From NCBI RefSeq assembly GCF_006874475.1, contig NZ_VIRM01000025.1, positions 55,873-119,872 on the forward strand: a stretch of DNA of 64,000 bases, given 5' to 3'. The stretch comes from Microbispora hainanensis. Its GTDB lineage: Bacteria; Actinomycetota; Actinomycetes; Streptosporangiales; Streptosporangiaceae. Within the stretch, counting starts at the first letter, position 1. Each line of letters starts with the position of its first letter. A program made the position numbers and the translations under genes. The notes under the pieces were generated by a model. The model made no database searches. It had not been told where the DNA came from and saw only the letters and a list, made by a program, of their open reading frames with translations. Below are positions 7,392 to 16,453 of the stretch, piece after piece.

Positions 7392-8793
7392 CAGTATCGC
7401 CCGGCTAGCCGCGATCCTCCGGGAGGAGGCGGAGCGGGCGCGGCCGGGCGAACGGCTGCCGTCGAGCAGGGAGATCATGCGCCGCCTCGGCGTGGGCCCG
7501 GTGACGGTCTCGCGGGCGATCGCGCAGCTCGCGGCGGAGGGCCGGGTCGTCACCCGCCCCGGCGCGGGAGTGTTCGCGGCCCCCGCCCGGCGGCCCGTCG
7601 CCGAGACGCCCGACCTGTCGTGGCAGACCGTGGCCCTGGGCGACCGGGTGGTGGACGACTCGGCGACGGCGAGCCTGCTGGCCCAGCCCCCCGACGGCGT
7701 CGTGCCGCTCACGGGCGGCTATCTCAACCCCGAGCTGCGCCCGGTGACGGCGCTGGCCGCGGCGGCCGCGCGAGCCGTACGCCGGCCGGAGGCGTGGAGC
7801 ATGCCTCCACTGAACGGCCTGCCGGAGCTGCGCCGGTGGTTCGCCGCCGAGGTCGGCGGCGCGGTGACGCACAGCGATGTGCTCGTGGTCAGCGGCGGCC
7901 AGTCGGCGCTCACCCTCGCGTTCCGCGCGCTGGCGGCTCCCGGCTCGCCGATCCTCGTCGAGACTCCCACCTACCCGGGAGCGCTGGCGGCGGCGAGAGC
8001 GGCCGGGCTGCGGCCGAGCGCGGTGCCGCTCGACCGCGACGGCGTGCGGCCCGACCTGCTGGCAGAGGCGTTCGCGATGACGGGGGCGCGGGTGTTCTAC
8101 TGCCAGCCGACGCTGCACAACCCCACGGGCGCGACGCTGACCCGCGAGCGCAGGGAGCAGGTGCTCGCCGTGGCGCGGGCGGCGGGCGCGTTCGTGATCG
8201 AGGACGACTACGCGCGTTATCTGGCCACGGGACCCGTCCCGCCGCCCATGGTGACCATGGACACCCACGGCACGGTGGTTCACATCCTGTCGCTGAGCAA
8301 GATCACCTCACCGAGCCTGCGGGTGGCCGGCCTGACCGCGCGGGGCCCGGCCGCGCACCGGCTGCGCGCCTGCCAGGTGGTGGAGTCGTTCTTCGTCGCC
8401 CGGCCCCTGCAGGAGACGGCCGCCGAGTTCGTGGGCTCCACCGCCTGGCGGCGTCACCTCGGCACGGTCCGGCAGGAGATCGGCGTACGGCAGGCCACGC
8501 TGCTGGCGGGGCTCGCCCGCCACGCGCCCGCGGCCGAGGTGCAGCTGACGCCCGCCGGCGGCCTGCACGTCTGGGTGCGGCTGCCCCCCGGCACCGACGA
8601 GGCGGAGGTGGTGGAGGCGGCGCAGGCACAGGGCGTGCTGGTGAGCCCGGGGCGCATCTACTACCCCTCCGAGCCCCCGGGACCGCGGCTGCGGCTCACG
8701 CACACGGCCGCGATCGGCCTGGCCGAGCTGGAAGAGGGAATCCGCCGTCTTGCCCCGGTCTTGTCCCACCTGTCACATCAGTCCCACCAGTGA
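7378..8793 (+). CDS. MocR-type (GntR plus aminotransferase) regulator
   Basis: 471 residues. The N-terminal GntR winged helix (about 5-70) carries GERLPSSREIMRRLGVGPVTVSRAIAQLAAEGRVVTRPGAGVFA. It is fused to a fold-type I aminotransferase domain with the PLP Asp/Tyr region IEDDYARYL and the Schiff-base Lys in LSLSKITSP. MocR proteins use bound PLP and an amino acid as the effector and rarely act as enzymes. The divergent EamA transporter is the likely target. The C-terminus ends in a repeated SHLSHQSHQ tail. The start is set by the overlap with the divergent ATG and a -10-like TATTGT. Confidence 0.92.
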   Translation: MNDDSSIARLAAILREEAERARPGERLPSSREIMRRLGVGPVTVSRAIAQLAAEGRVVTRPGAGVFAAPARRPVAETPDLSWQTVALGDRVVDDSATASLLAQPPDGVVPLTGGYLNPELRPVTALAAAAARAVRRPEAWSMPPLNGLPELRRWFAAEVGGAVTHSDVLVVSGGQSALTLAFRALAAPGSPILVETPTYPGALAAARAAGLRPSAVPLDRDGVRPDLLAEAFAMTGARVFYCQPTLHNPTGATLTRERREQVLAVARAAGAFVIEDDYARYLATGPVPPPMVTMDTHGTVVHILSLSKITSPSLRVAGLTARGPAAHRLRACQVVESFFVARPLQETAAEFVGSTAWRRHLGTVRQEIGVRQATLLAGLARHAPAAEVQLTPAGGLHVWVRLPPGTDEAEVVEAAQAQGVLVSPGRIYYPSEPPGPRLRLTHTAAIGLAELEEGIRRLAPVLSHLSHQSHQ

Positions 8794-8857
8794 ACCTTTG
8801 CCCCGGCTGAGCCGTCTTTTCTCTGTCACCCTTCAACCCCCTCACAGAGGAGACACC

Positions 8858-9667
8858 GTGCGCGTCCGGTCTCTGTTGATCGCGTTATGCGCCGTGCTCG
8901 CGTCAGCCGGCCTGCTCGTCGTCCCGTCCGCCGCCATGGCCGCCCCCGCCATGGCCGCCCCCACCGTGGCCGCCCGCACCGTGGGCGTCTCCGCCGGGAC
9001 CTCCTCCGCGTCGGCGGGCTGCTACCGCCAGGTCGGCGACCACTGGGAGTGCGTCACGCCCGGCGCGTTCTGCCCGGCGGCGGCCCACGGCAGGAACGGA
9101 ACCTCGCAGGACGGCGACTCCTACCGGTGCGTGCAGGACGGCTCCTACTGGCGATGGAAGCCGGCCGGCTCCTCCGGCGGCACGACGCCGAAGCCCAAGC
9201 CGACGGTCAAGCCGGAGCCGAAGCCGTCGGGGCCGAAGTGCTCCCGGAAATACCTGCCGCTGCCGGACCCGAAGTGCCAGCCGGGGGCGCGCAACCCCGC
9301 CGTCACCCAGAAGACGATCAAGTCCACGATCTGCGCCCCCGGTTACAGCAGGAAGGTCGCGCCTCCGGCGAGCTACGTCAACGCCCTGCGCGTCACGCAG
9401 ATCGCCCAGTACGGCTACGCGGACAGGAAGCCGTCGCACTACAAGGAGGACCACCTCATCCCGCTCTCCCTGGGCGGTTCGCCCAAGAGCGCGAAGAACC
9501 TGTGGCCCCAGCCGGTTCTGGCAGGCAAGGGCAAGACCCCGGCCGCCAAGGACGCGGTCGAGCTCACCCTGTGGAGGGCCGTGTGCCGCGGCGAGGTGCC
9601 GCTCGCCAAGGCGCAGCAGGCCATCGCCAAGAACTGGCGGACCGCAGTGCGACGGCTCGCTCTCTAG
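8858..9667 (+). CDS. Secreted protein with HNH-like motif
   Basis: 269 residues behind GAGGAG at a GTG start. Residues 1-29 are a Sec signal peptide with an AMA-A cleavage site. The mature part begins with a Cys-containing module (CYRQVGDHWECVTPGAFC), then a Lys-Pro linker (KPKPTVKPEPKP, about 113-124). The C-terminal domain holds EDHLIPLSLGGSPKSAKNLWPQP, which resembles the core of HNH endonucleases (D198-H199 and N214). Whether it cuts DNA is unproven; proteins with this EDHLIPL motif are widespread and mostly uncharacterised. It is predicted to act outside the cell. The six cysteines C-terminal to the signal peptide may form disulfides. Confidence 0.8.
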   Translation: MRVRSLLIALCAVLASAGLLVVPSAAMAAPAMAAPTVAARTVGVSAGTSSASAGCYRQVGDHWECVTPGAFCPAAAHGRNGTSQDGDSYRCVQDGSYWRWKPAGSSGGTTPKPKPTVKPEPKPSGPKCSRKYLPLPDPKCQPGARNPAVTQKTIKSTICAPGYSRKVAPPASYVNALRVTQIAQYGYADRKPSHYKEDHLIPLSLGGSPKSAKNLWPQPVLAGKGKTPAAKDAVELTLWRAVCRGEVPLAKAQQAIAKNWRTAVRRLAL

Positions 9668-9691
9668 ACGGCTTTCTCTACGACCCGGGGG

Positions 9692-9814
9692 TCATCGGCG
9701 CTCCTGCCGCCGACGCCCGCCCCGCCGGTGCTCGTCCTGCCGGTGCTCGTCCGGCAGGCGCTCGCGACGCTCCTTGTTCCGCAGCGCCAGATAGGCCAGG
9801 TAGCTGAAGCGCAT
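9692..9814 (-). CDS. Small basic protein, 40 residues
   Basis: ATG at 9814 is preceded by a clear GAGGAG site six bases upstream. The frame gives a hydrophobic start (MRFSYLAYLALRN) and a strongly charged tail rich in Arg and Glu. The tail is encoded partly by a 15-bp repeat (GCCGGTGCTCGTCCT-like, three degenerate copies), giving DEHRQ/DEHRR. It is convergent with the secreted protein and divergent from the CGNR gene. I recognise no family. The ribosome site makes translation plausible. Confidence 0.5.
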   Translation of the reverse strand: MRFSYLAYLALRNKERRERLPDEHRQDEHRRGGRRRQERR

Positions 9815-9916
9815 GAGATTCTCCTCGGAATAGTCGACACCAGTGAAATGCTTGCGATGGTGTTGTTATTTCACGACCTCCGACTGTCGTAAAGTGGTCA
9901 CGAGGGGTGATCGATC

Positions 9917-10462
9917 ATGACGGGCCCGGCGGAGCTGCTCCGCGACTTCGTGAACACCTACGACGTCGAGGGAGACGCCGACGAGCTGGCCTCGCCGGCC
10001 GAGCTGTCCGTCTGGCTGCGCGAACGGGGGCTGATCGCCGACGACGACCGCGCCGCCGACGAGGACCTCGCGATGGCGACCCAGCTACGCGAAGGACTGC
10101 GCGCCGCACTGCGCGGCAACCACGACGGGGGTCCGTACGAGGTTCCGGAGGGGCTGGACGCGGCACTGGCGCAGTTGCCGGTGCGCGTGACGCTCTCGGC
10201 CGGGACGCCGGCGCTCGAGCCCGTGGGGTCCGGAGTGACGGGCGGGCTGGCACGGCTGGCGGCGCTGATTCCGGCCGCCCACGCCGACGGCAGCTGGCCA
10301 CGGCTGAAGGTCTGCGCCGAGAGCACCTGTCAATGGGCGTTCATCGACTCCTCGAAAAACCGGTCTCGCTCCTGGTGCTCCATGCGCGTCTGCGGAAACC
10401 GCACAAAAACCCGGGCATATCGGGCACGACGCCAGGCGGAAGGTACGCCGAGGCCCTCCTGA
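9917..10462 (+). CDS. CGNR zinc finger protein (ABATE domain)
   Basis: 181 residues. The N-terminal part (RDFVNTYDVEGDADELASPAELSVWLRERGL) matches the ABATE stress-associated domain. The C-terminus has the zinc knuckle C-x4-C and CSMRVCGNRTKTRAYRARR, the CGNR signature, from about residue 135. Such proteins are presumed DNA-binding regulators, often next to small-molecule modifying or export genes. GAGGGG precedes the ATG. The following GNAT gene is 38 bases downstream on the same strand and may be its partner. Confidence 0.9.
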   Translation: MTGPAELLRDFVNTYDVEGDADELASPAELSVWLRERGLIADDDRAADEDLAMATQLREGLRAALRGNHDGGPYEVPEGLDAALAQLPVRVTLSAGTPALEPVGSGVTGGLARLAALIPAAHADGSWPRLKVCAESTCQWAFIDSSKNRSRSWCSMRVCGNRTKTRAYRARRQAEGTPRPS

Positions 10463-10500
10463 CCAGTACGGTGTTACAGGCTAAGAAAGGAGCCCGTCGA

Positions 10501-11103
10501 ATGGGTGTTAGAGCTGCCCGCCTCGAAGACGTCGACGCGGTGACCAGCACCCAGATCCGGGCGTGGAAGGCGGTTTATCGCGACTTCCTGCCACCGATCC
10601 CGTTGGAACAGATGACGGGGCCGGCGGCGGAGAAGATGTGGCGCCGCCAGTGGGAGGAGGCGATCCTCTCGCCGCCCACGCCCCGCCACCGTCTGCTCGT
10701 CGCCGTCGAGCGGGTGGTGCCCGACACCGACGCGTTCACCGCGCTCGGCCCCGGCGGCATCCTGGCGACCGCCGCGCAGCGTGCCTCCGACCGGGTCGTG
10801 GGGCTGGCGTCGCACGGACCCGCCGAGGACCCCGACCTTCACCCGGCCACCACGGCCGAGTTGATGACGTTGCTCGTCGATCCCAACCACATCCGGCGAG
10901 GACACGCCAGCAGGCTGCTCAACGCGACCGTCGACCACCTGCGCGAGGACGGCTACAACACCGTCGTCACCTGGGTCTTCGCCGACAACCACCCGATGAT
11001 CGGCTTCCTGGAGTCGGCCGGCTGGGGCGAGGACGAGGCCGAGCGCGTTCTCGACATGGGCCGCCCGATCCGGATGATCCGCCTCACCACCGACATCAGC
11101 TGA
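10501..11103 (+). CDS. GNAT family N-acetyltransferase
   Basis: 200 residues, start fixed by AAAGGAG. The opening GVRAARLEDVDAVTSTQIRAWKAVYRDFLP is typical of GNAT proteins. The acetyl-CoA loop region is LMTLLVDPNHIRRGHASRLLNATVDHL, with a R-R-G-H-A variant of the usual Q/R-x-x-G-x-G/A. The β-bulge/acceptor helix follows in VVTWVFADNHPMIGFLESAGW. It transfers acetyl from CoA to an unknown amine. An insertion at about 75-100 lengthens it relative to the smallest GNATs. It probably shares a transcript with the CGNR gene. Confidence 0.9.
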   Translation: MGVRAARLEDVDAVTSTQIRAWKAVYRDFLPPIPLEQMTGPAAEKMWRRQWEEAILSPPTPRHRLLVAVERVVPDTDAFTALGPGGILATAAQRASDRVVGLASHGPAEDPDLHPATTAELMTLLVDPNHIRRGHASRLLNATVDHLREDGYNTVVTWVFADNHPMIGFLESAGWGEDEAERVLDMGRPIRMIRLTTDIS

Positions 11104-11245
11104 CTCGCCTCCTTTCCTGCCCGTCCGTACGGCTTGTGCCCCCGGCGGCGTCGCCTCCGCCAACCCCGCTGTCACGAGAAGATGGGGGATTGGCCAAACT
11201 AGGTACGCCTTCACCGGCTACGCACAGGTAGGAAAAGGGAGTCAC

Positions 11246-12118
11246 GTGGCCACCCCAGCTCAATGGTTAGCGGGCGCACGCCCCCGTACGCTGCCCGCCG
11301 CCGTCATCCCGGTCGCCGTCGGCACCGGAGCCGCCGTCGCCGAGGACGGCGCGATCTGGTGGCGCGCCCTGCTCGCGCTGTTCGTCGCGCTGGCGCTGCA
11401 GATCGGGGTCAACTACGCCAACGACTACAGCGACGGCATCAAGGGCACCGACAAGGACCGCGTGGGACCCCTGCGCCTGGTCGGTTCGGGCGTCGCGGCC
11501 CCCAAGCACGTGCTCGCCGCCGCCCTCGGCTGCTTCCTCGCCGCCGCGGTCGCCGGCCTCGTCCTCGTGGTGGTCACCCAGGCGTGGTGGCTGCTGCTCG
11601 TCGGCCTCGCCTCCATCCTCGCGGCCTGGTTCTACACCGGAGGCTCCCGCCCGTACGGCTACCGGGCGCTCGGGGAGATCTCGGTCTTCGTGTTCTTCGG
11701 CATCGTGGCCGTCGCCGGGACGACGTACGTCCAGGTGGAGCGGCTGACCTGGCTCTCGCTGGCCGCCGCCGTGCCCGTGGGGCTGCTCGCCTGCGCGCTC
11801 CTCATGGTCAACAACCTGCGCGACATCGTGACCGACGGCCCCTCCGGCAAGCGCACGCTGGCCGTCGTGCTGGGCGACAGCCGTACGCGCCTGGCCTACT
11901 CGGCCACCCTGGTGCTGCCCTTCGTGTTCGCGCTCGCCCTGGTGCCGGTGCGCCCCTTCGCCGCGCTGACCGTGCTGGCGCTCCCCCTCGTGGCCGCCCC
12001 GATCAAGACGGTCCGCTCCGGCGCGACCGGTCCCGCGCTCATCGCGACGCTCCAGCAGACCGGCCGCCTGCAACTCGTGTTCGGCGCCTTGTTCACCCTC
12101 GGTCTGGCCCTGTTCTGA
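11246..12118 (+). CDS. menA: 1,4-dihydroxy-2-naphthoate polyprenyltransferase
   Basis: 290 residues with eight to nine membrane helices. It carries the UbiA-superfamily prenyl-diphosphate motif NYANDYSDGIKGTD near residue 55 and the second polar motif NNLRDIVTDGPSGKRTLAVVLG near 188. MenA attaches the isoprenoid chain to 1,4-dihydroxy-2-naphthoate in menaquinone synthesis, the only respiratory quinone in most actinomycetes. GTG start with a purine-rich AGGAAAAGGGA upstream. It stands alone here; other men genes are not in the window. Confidence 0.95.
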   Translation: MATPAQWLAGARPRTLPAAVIPVAVGTGAAVAEDGAIWWRALLALFVALALQIGVNYANDYSDGIKGTDKDRVGPLRLVGSGVAAPKHVLAAALGCFLAAAVAGLVLVVVTQAWWLLLVGLASILAAWFYTGGSRPYGYRALGEISVFVFFGIVAVAGTTYVQVERLTWLSLAAAVPVGLLACALLMVNNLRDIVTDGPSGKRTLAVVLGDSRTRLAYSATLVLPFVFALALVPVRPFAALTVLALPLVAAPIKTVRSGATGPALIATLQQTGRLQLVFGALFTLGLALF

Positions 12119-12130
12119 CCGGGTCCCCGG

Positions 12131-12955
12131 ATGGACCACGTGTGGACCCGGGACCGGCCCCTGCGGTGGCTGCTGATCGACGAGTACACGGACACCCCAG
12201 GTATCGCGATGGGGGTCTGCGCCGACATCGACGGGCTGTTCGCCGCACCCGAGCCGCTGCCAGAGCCGGAGCGCTTCACGCTGCTCGGCTGCGACCCGGC
12301 CGGTCCCCTGCGCGAGGCCCTGGACGCGGCGCCGGCTCCTCACGGCGTTGGGGCCTGGCTGCCGACCGTCATGCTCGATCCGCAGCGGCCGCCGCCGCAC
12401 GGCTGTGAGCGCTACGACACGGGCTGCTCCTGCTCGGAGGAGCTGTTCGACGTGGAGGTGCTCGGCCACCGGCCCTCTTCCGAGGGGCACGGCCTCGTGG
12501 ACGTCGAACTGCGGGGGCGCCTGCGGATCCTGCCGGAGACGCACTGGCCGCCCGCGCAGCCTCCGGAGGCGCAGAGCTTCCTTCTCCACGGCCAGGCCGG
12601 GGAGCCGCTGGGCACGTGCCGCCGCACCACCGGGGTAGGTGGTGTCCTCCGTCGTCACCGGAGCGACCCCCTCCCGGCTGGACCCCGGGCTCCTCGACAT
12701 CACCCTCGACGGCGGTTTCGACGAGCCGTACCCCGACGGAGCCCGCGAGATCTGGGACCTCTGGCACGCGGGGCGGCCCTCACAGCGCAACCTCTGGGCC
12801 GCGTACGACCGCCGCCTGCGGCACGAATGGGCCGCCATCTCGTCCCCGGCTACGACCGGCCCGCGTACGCCCTGCGTTCCTGGCGCCCGGCCGTCACTCT
12901 GGACGAGCTGCTCGGCATGTTCGCCGAGGTGGACGTCACCGTCGAGTTGCGCTGA
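12131..12955 (+). pseudogene. Unrecognised gene with two compensating frameshifts
   Basis: A good coding frame runs from ATG 12131 (MDHVWTRDRPLRWLLIDEYTD) to about 12630. It continues in another frame from about 12636 (SSVVTGATPSRLDPGLLDI to RRLRHEWAA), and returns to the first frame at about 12835 (HLVPGYDRPAYALRSW) up to TGA at 12953. Joined, the product would be about 274 residues. It includes a Cys-rich stretch (CERYDTGCSCSEE). I do not recognise the family. The shifts lie near GGGGTAGGTGG and near GCCGCCATCTC. This could be gene decay or two sequencing errors. It directly follows menA. Confidence 0.6.
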
Positions 12956-13063
12956 CGCCGCCGCTCCGGCCGGGCGCGAGGACCTCCGGACGCGGCACAC
13001 CGTCGCCGGCAGCCGGGCCGCATCCGGAAGGTCCCATGGAGGAGCGCGTCGCCCCTGAGGCGA

Positions 13064-13804
13064 TCAGCCCTGGGGCACGAGCCGGTCCTTGATGAGCGCG
13101 ATCACCTCGTCGAACCGCGCGTCCATCTTGTCGAACCGCTCGTCCACGACGTCGAACCGGGCGTCCATGCCGTCCAGCCGCTGATCGATACCGTCAAGAC
13201 GGATCTCGACGCGATCGATTCGCGCGTCCATCTTGTCGAGCCGCTCGTCCACGGCGTCGAAGCGGACGTCCATGCCGTCCAGCCGCTGATCGATACCGTC
13301 AAGACGGATCTCGACGCGATCGATTCGCGCGTCCATCTTGTCGAGCCGCTCGTCCACGGCGTCGAACCGGGCGTCCATGCCGTCCAGCCGCTGATCGATG
13401 CTGTCGAGACGGGTCTCGACGCGGTCCATCCGCGTGTCCAGACCGTCAAGACGGGTCTCGACGTGACCCATCCGCGTGTCCAGGCCGTCGAGACGGTGGT
13501 TGACGACTTTGAGCTCGGCCTCGATACCGAGAGAGCGGTCCTCCATCGCGATGAACCGCTCGTCGGTGAGGTCGAACCTGGCCCTCATCTCGGCGAAGCG
13601 CGAGTCCATACGCGAGCGGAACTCCATCACGTCGTCGCGCGTCGCCTGGAACAGGCGGATGTTCGCGCCCTGCGCCTGCTGGATGTCCAGGCGCGCACGC
13701 TCGACCTTGTCGTCGACGGCGTGAATGAGGATCTTGAAGGACTGCATGTCCGTCTCGAGTGCCGTGACGCGCTCTTCGAGCTCCATGCCGGCCATGGTAG
13801 TCAT
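13064..13804 (-). CDS. Coiled-coil protein with 35-residue repeats
   Basis: 246 residues, almost all helical heptads. The start ATG at 13804 follows GAGAAAGG. Residues 1-100 are a non-repetitive coiled coil. The C-terminal half is built of heptads such as DARIDRV, EIRLDGI, DQRLDGM, DARFDAV and DERLDKM, in 35-residue (105-bp) units repeated almost exactly. The composition is very rich in Asp and Arg with hydrophobic residues every seven. It would form a long parallel coil. There is no signal peptide or membrane segment. The function is unknown. Confidence 0.75.
   Translation of the reverse strand: MTTMAGMELEERVTALETDMQSFKILIHAVDDKVERARLDIQQAQGANIRLFQATRDDVMEFRSRMDSRFAEMRARFDLTDERFIAMEDRSLGIEAELKVVNHRLDGLDTRMGHVETRLDGLDTRMDRVETRLDSIDQRLDGMDARFDAVDERLDKMDARIDRVEIRLDGIDQRLDGMDVRFDAVDERLDKMDARIDRVEIRLDGIDQRLDGMDARFDVVDERFDKMDARFDEVIALIKDRLVPQG
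13163..13400. repeat. 105-bp tandem repeat inside the coiled-coil gene
   Basis: Units begin at 13163, 13268 and 13373, each with GTCCATGCCGTCCAGCCGCT. The first two units are nearly identical over 105 bp and the third is partial. The unit length equals five heptads, so copy changes would keep both the frame and the coiled-coil phase. Confidence 0.85.
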
Positions 13805-14147
13805 GCCTTTCTCCGGGGGGTCGTCGTTTGGAACGGGCCGCCGGGCGGCGGTCCGGGGGACAACCATGCCCTAGGACGGAAGCGGCTTCGAACCGCTTCG
13901 GACCACCGAAAACCGTTCTGGAGAAGGACCTGAACCGCGTGGATGACGTTTGCCGCCCCGGGTAGACGACTCGAACTCCCTGAGCGCCCTCCGCCGCGCG
14001 AACTGGGAAGATGGCGGCGAAACGCCGAAGGCGCCCGCTCGTACCCGCGATGCGTGAATTGCTTGCCCGGAACGCGGGGCGCCGCTTGCATGTCTCCATG
14101 CCGACCCTGCGGATGGCGTCCTAACCGAGATGGACCGCTGTCCGCGG
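13805..14147. other. Gap without a recognisable gene
   Basis: About 340 bases between the coiled-coil gene and the dapB terminator. It contains a hairpin, GAAGCGG-CTTCGAA-CCGCTTC, at 13879-13899, probably in the leader or promoter region of the coiled-coil gene. Open frames here have no ribosome site and no family resemblance. I checked for a tRNA because of GACTCGAACTCCC at about 13966, but the stems do not pair. Confidence 0.5.
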
Positions 14148-14178
14148 CCCGGCCTGTCCCCGACGAGGACAGGCCGGG
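14148..14178 (-). terminator. Hairpin terminator after dapB
   Basis: CCCGGCCTGTCC and GGACAGGCCGGG form a perfect 12-bp stem with a 7-base loop just past the dapB stop. There is no U-run, as is common for actinomycete terminators. Confidence 0.75.
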
Positions 14179-14191
14179 CGGCTGCCGAAGA

Positions 14192-15132
<941 letters not shown>

Positions 15133-15142
15133 AGCGGCACGG

Positions 15143-16453
15143 TCAGGCGATGGCGGAGCCGAAGTCCTTGTCGGAGTAGGGCCCGATCACCGCCAGGGTC
15201 AGCGGCCGGTTGAGGATGTCCTCGGCGACCGCGGCGATCTCCTCGGGGGTGACCGCCTCGATCCGCCCGAGCACCTCGTCGACCGTCATGAGCCGCTCGT
15301 ACACGAGCTCGCTCTTGCCGATCCTGGACATGCGGGAGCCGGTGTCCTCAAGCCCGAGCACCAGGCCGCCGCGCATCTGGCCCTTGCCGCGGGCGATCTC
15401 CTCGGCGGTGATCCCCTCGGCGACGACCCTGGCCACCTCGTCGCGGCAGATCTTCAGCACGTCGTCCACCTTCGAGGGCAGGCAGCCCACGTAGATGCCG
15501 AACTGGCCGGTGTCGGCGTACTGCGAGGTGTAGCTGTAGGCGCTGTAGGCCAGGCCGCGCTTCTCCCGGATCTCCTGGAACAGGCGCGACGACATGCCGC
15601 CGCCGAGCGCCGCGTTCAGGACGCCGAGGGCGAAGCGCCGGTCGTCGTTGCGGTGGAACGCGGTCATGCCGAGGACCAGGTTGGCCTGCTCGGTGGGCCG
15701 GTCGACCACCCGGACGCCGGTCCTGACGTCCACGCCGGGGCCGCCGATGCGCGGCGGCGCGGGCTCGGCGGAGCCGCCCAGCGCGCCCGCCCGCTCGTAC
15801 GCCGCCGCGACCAGCGCGACCACCCGCTCGTGGTCCACGTTGCCCGCCACCGACACCACGGTGCGCGGCGGGACGTAGAACCGCTGGTAGTACTCGCGGA
15901 TGCGGTCACGGGTGAGCGCGTTGATCGACTCCTCGTTGCCGAGGATCGGACGGCCGATCGGCGTGTCGCCGTACAGCGCGGCGGAGAACTGCTCGTGCAC
16001 CACGTCGGAGGGGTCGTCGTCGTGCATGGCGATCTCCTCCAGGATCACGCCGCGCTCCGACTCCACGTCCTCCTCGGTGATCAGCGAGGAGGTCACCACG
16101 TCGGCGAGCACGTCGATCGCCAGCGGCAGGTCCTCGTCGAGCACCCGGGCGTAGTAGCAGGTGTACTCCTTGGCGGTGAACGCGTTGATCTCACCGCCGA
16201 TGCCCTCGATGGACGCCGAGATCTCCATGGCGTCGCGCGTGGGCGTGCCCTTGAAGAGCAGGTGCTCCAGAAAGTGGGTGGCTCCCATGTGCTCGGGGGC
16301 CTCGTCGCGTGAACCGATGCCCACCCACAGGCCGACCGCCACGCTGCGCACGGTCGGCATCGTCTCGGTCACGACCCGAAGGCCGCCGGGCAGGACGGTG
16401 CGGCGGATGACCCCCGCGCCGTCCTTGCCCGGAAACAGAGTCTCGGTCGTCAC
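15143..16453 (-). CDS. M16 family zinc peptidase
   Basis: 436 residues, the size of single-chain bacterial processing peptidase-like M16B proteins. The inverted zinc motif [10 protein letters not shown] (H-x-x-E-H) lies near residue 61, with the distal Glu in [16 protein letters not shown]. The C-terminal homologous half has [21 protein letters not shown], the R/Y substrate-binding signature. Substrates in actinomycetes are not established. Its ATG overlaps the pnp stop (ATGA), so the two are translationally coupled, which is conserved in this phylum. Confidence 0.93.
   Translation of the reverse strand: MTTETLFPGKDGAGVIRRTVLPGGLRVVTETMPTVRSVAVGLWVGIGSRDEAPEHMGATHFLEHLLFKGTPTRDAMEISASIEGIGGEINAFTAKEYTCYYARVLDEDLPLAIDVLADVVTSSLITEEDVESERGVILEEIAMHDDDPSDVVHEQFSAALYGDTPIGRPILGNEESINALTRDRIREYYQRFYVPPRTVVSVAGNVDHERVVALVAAAYERAGALGGSAEPAPPRIGGPGVDVRTGVRVVDRPTEQANLVLGMTAFHRNDDRRFALGVLNAALGGGMSSRLFQEIREKRGLAYSAYSYTSQYADTGQFGIYVGCLPSKVDDVLKICRDEVARVVAEGITAEEIARGKGQMRGGLVLGLEDTGSRMSRIGKSELVYERLMTVDEVLGRIEAVTPEEIAAVAEDILNRPLTLAVIGPYSDKDFGSAIA

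Noticed and set aside
13930..13995. Possible tRNA remnant around GACTCGAACTCCC
   Set aside because: The T-arm-like loop has no pairing stem, and no acceptor or anticodon arms can be formed around it.
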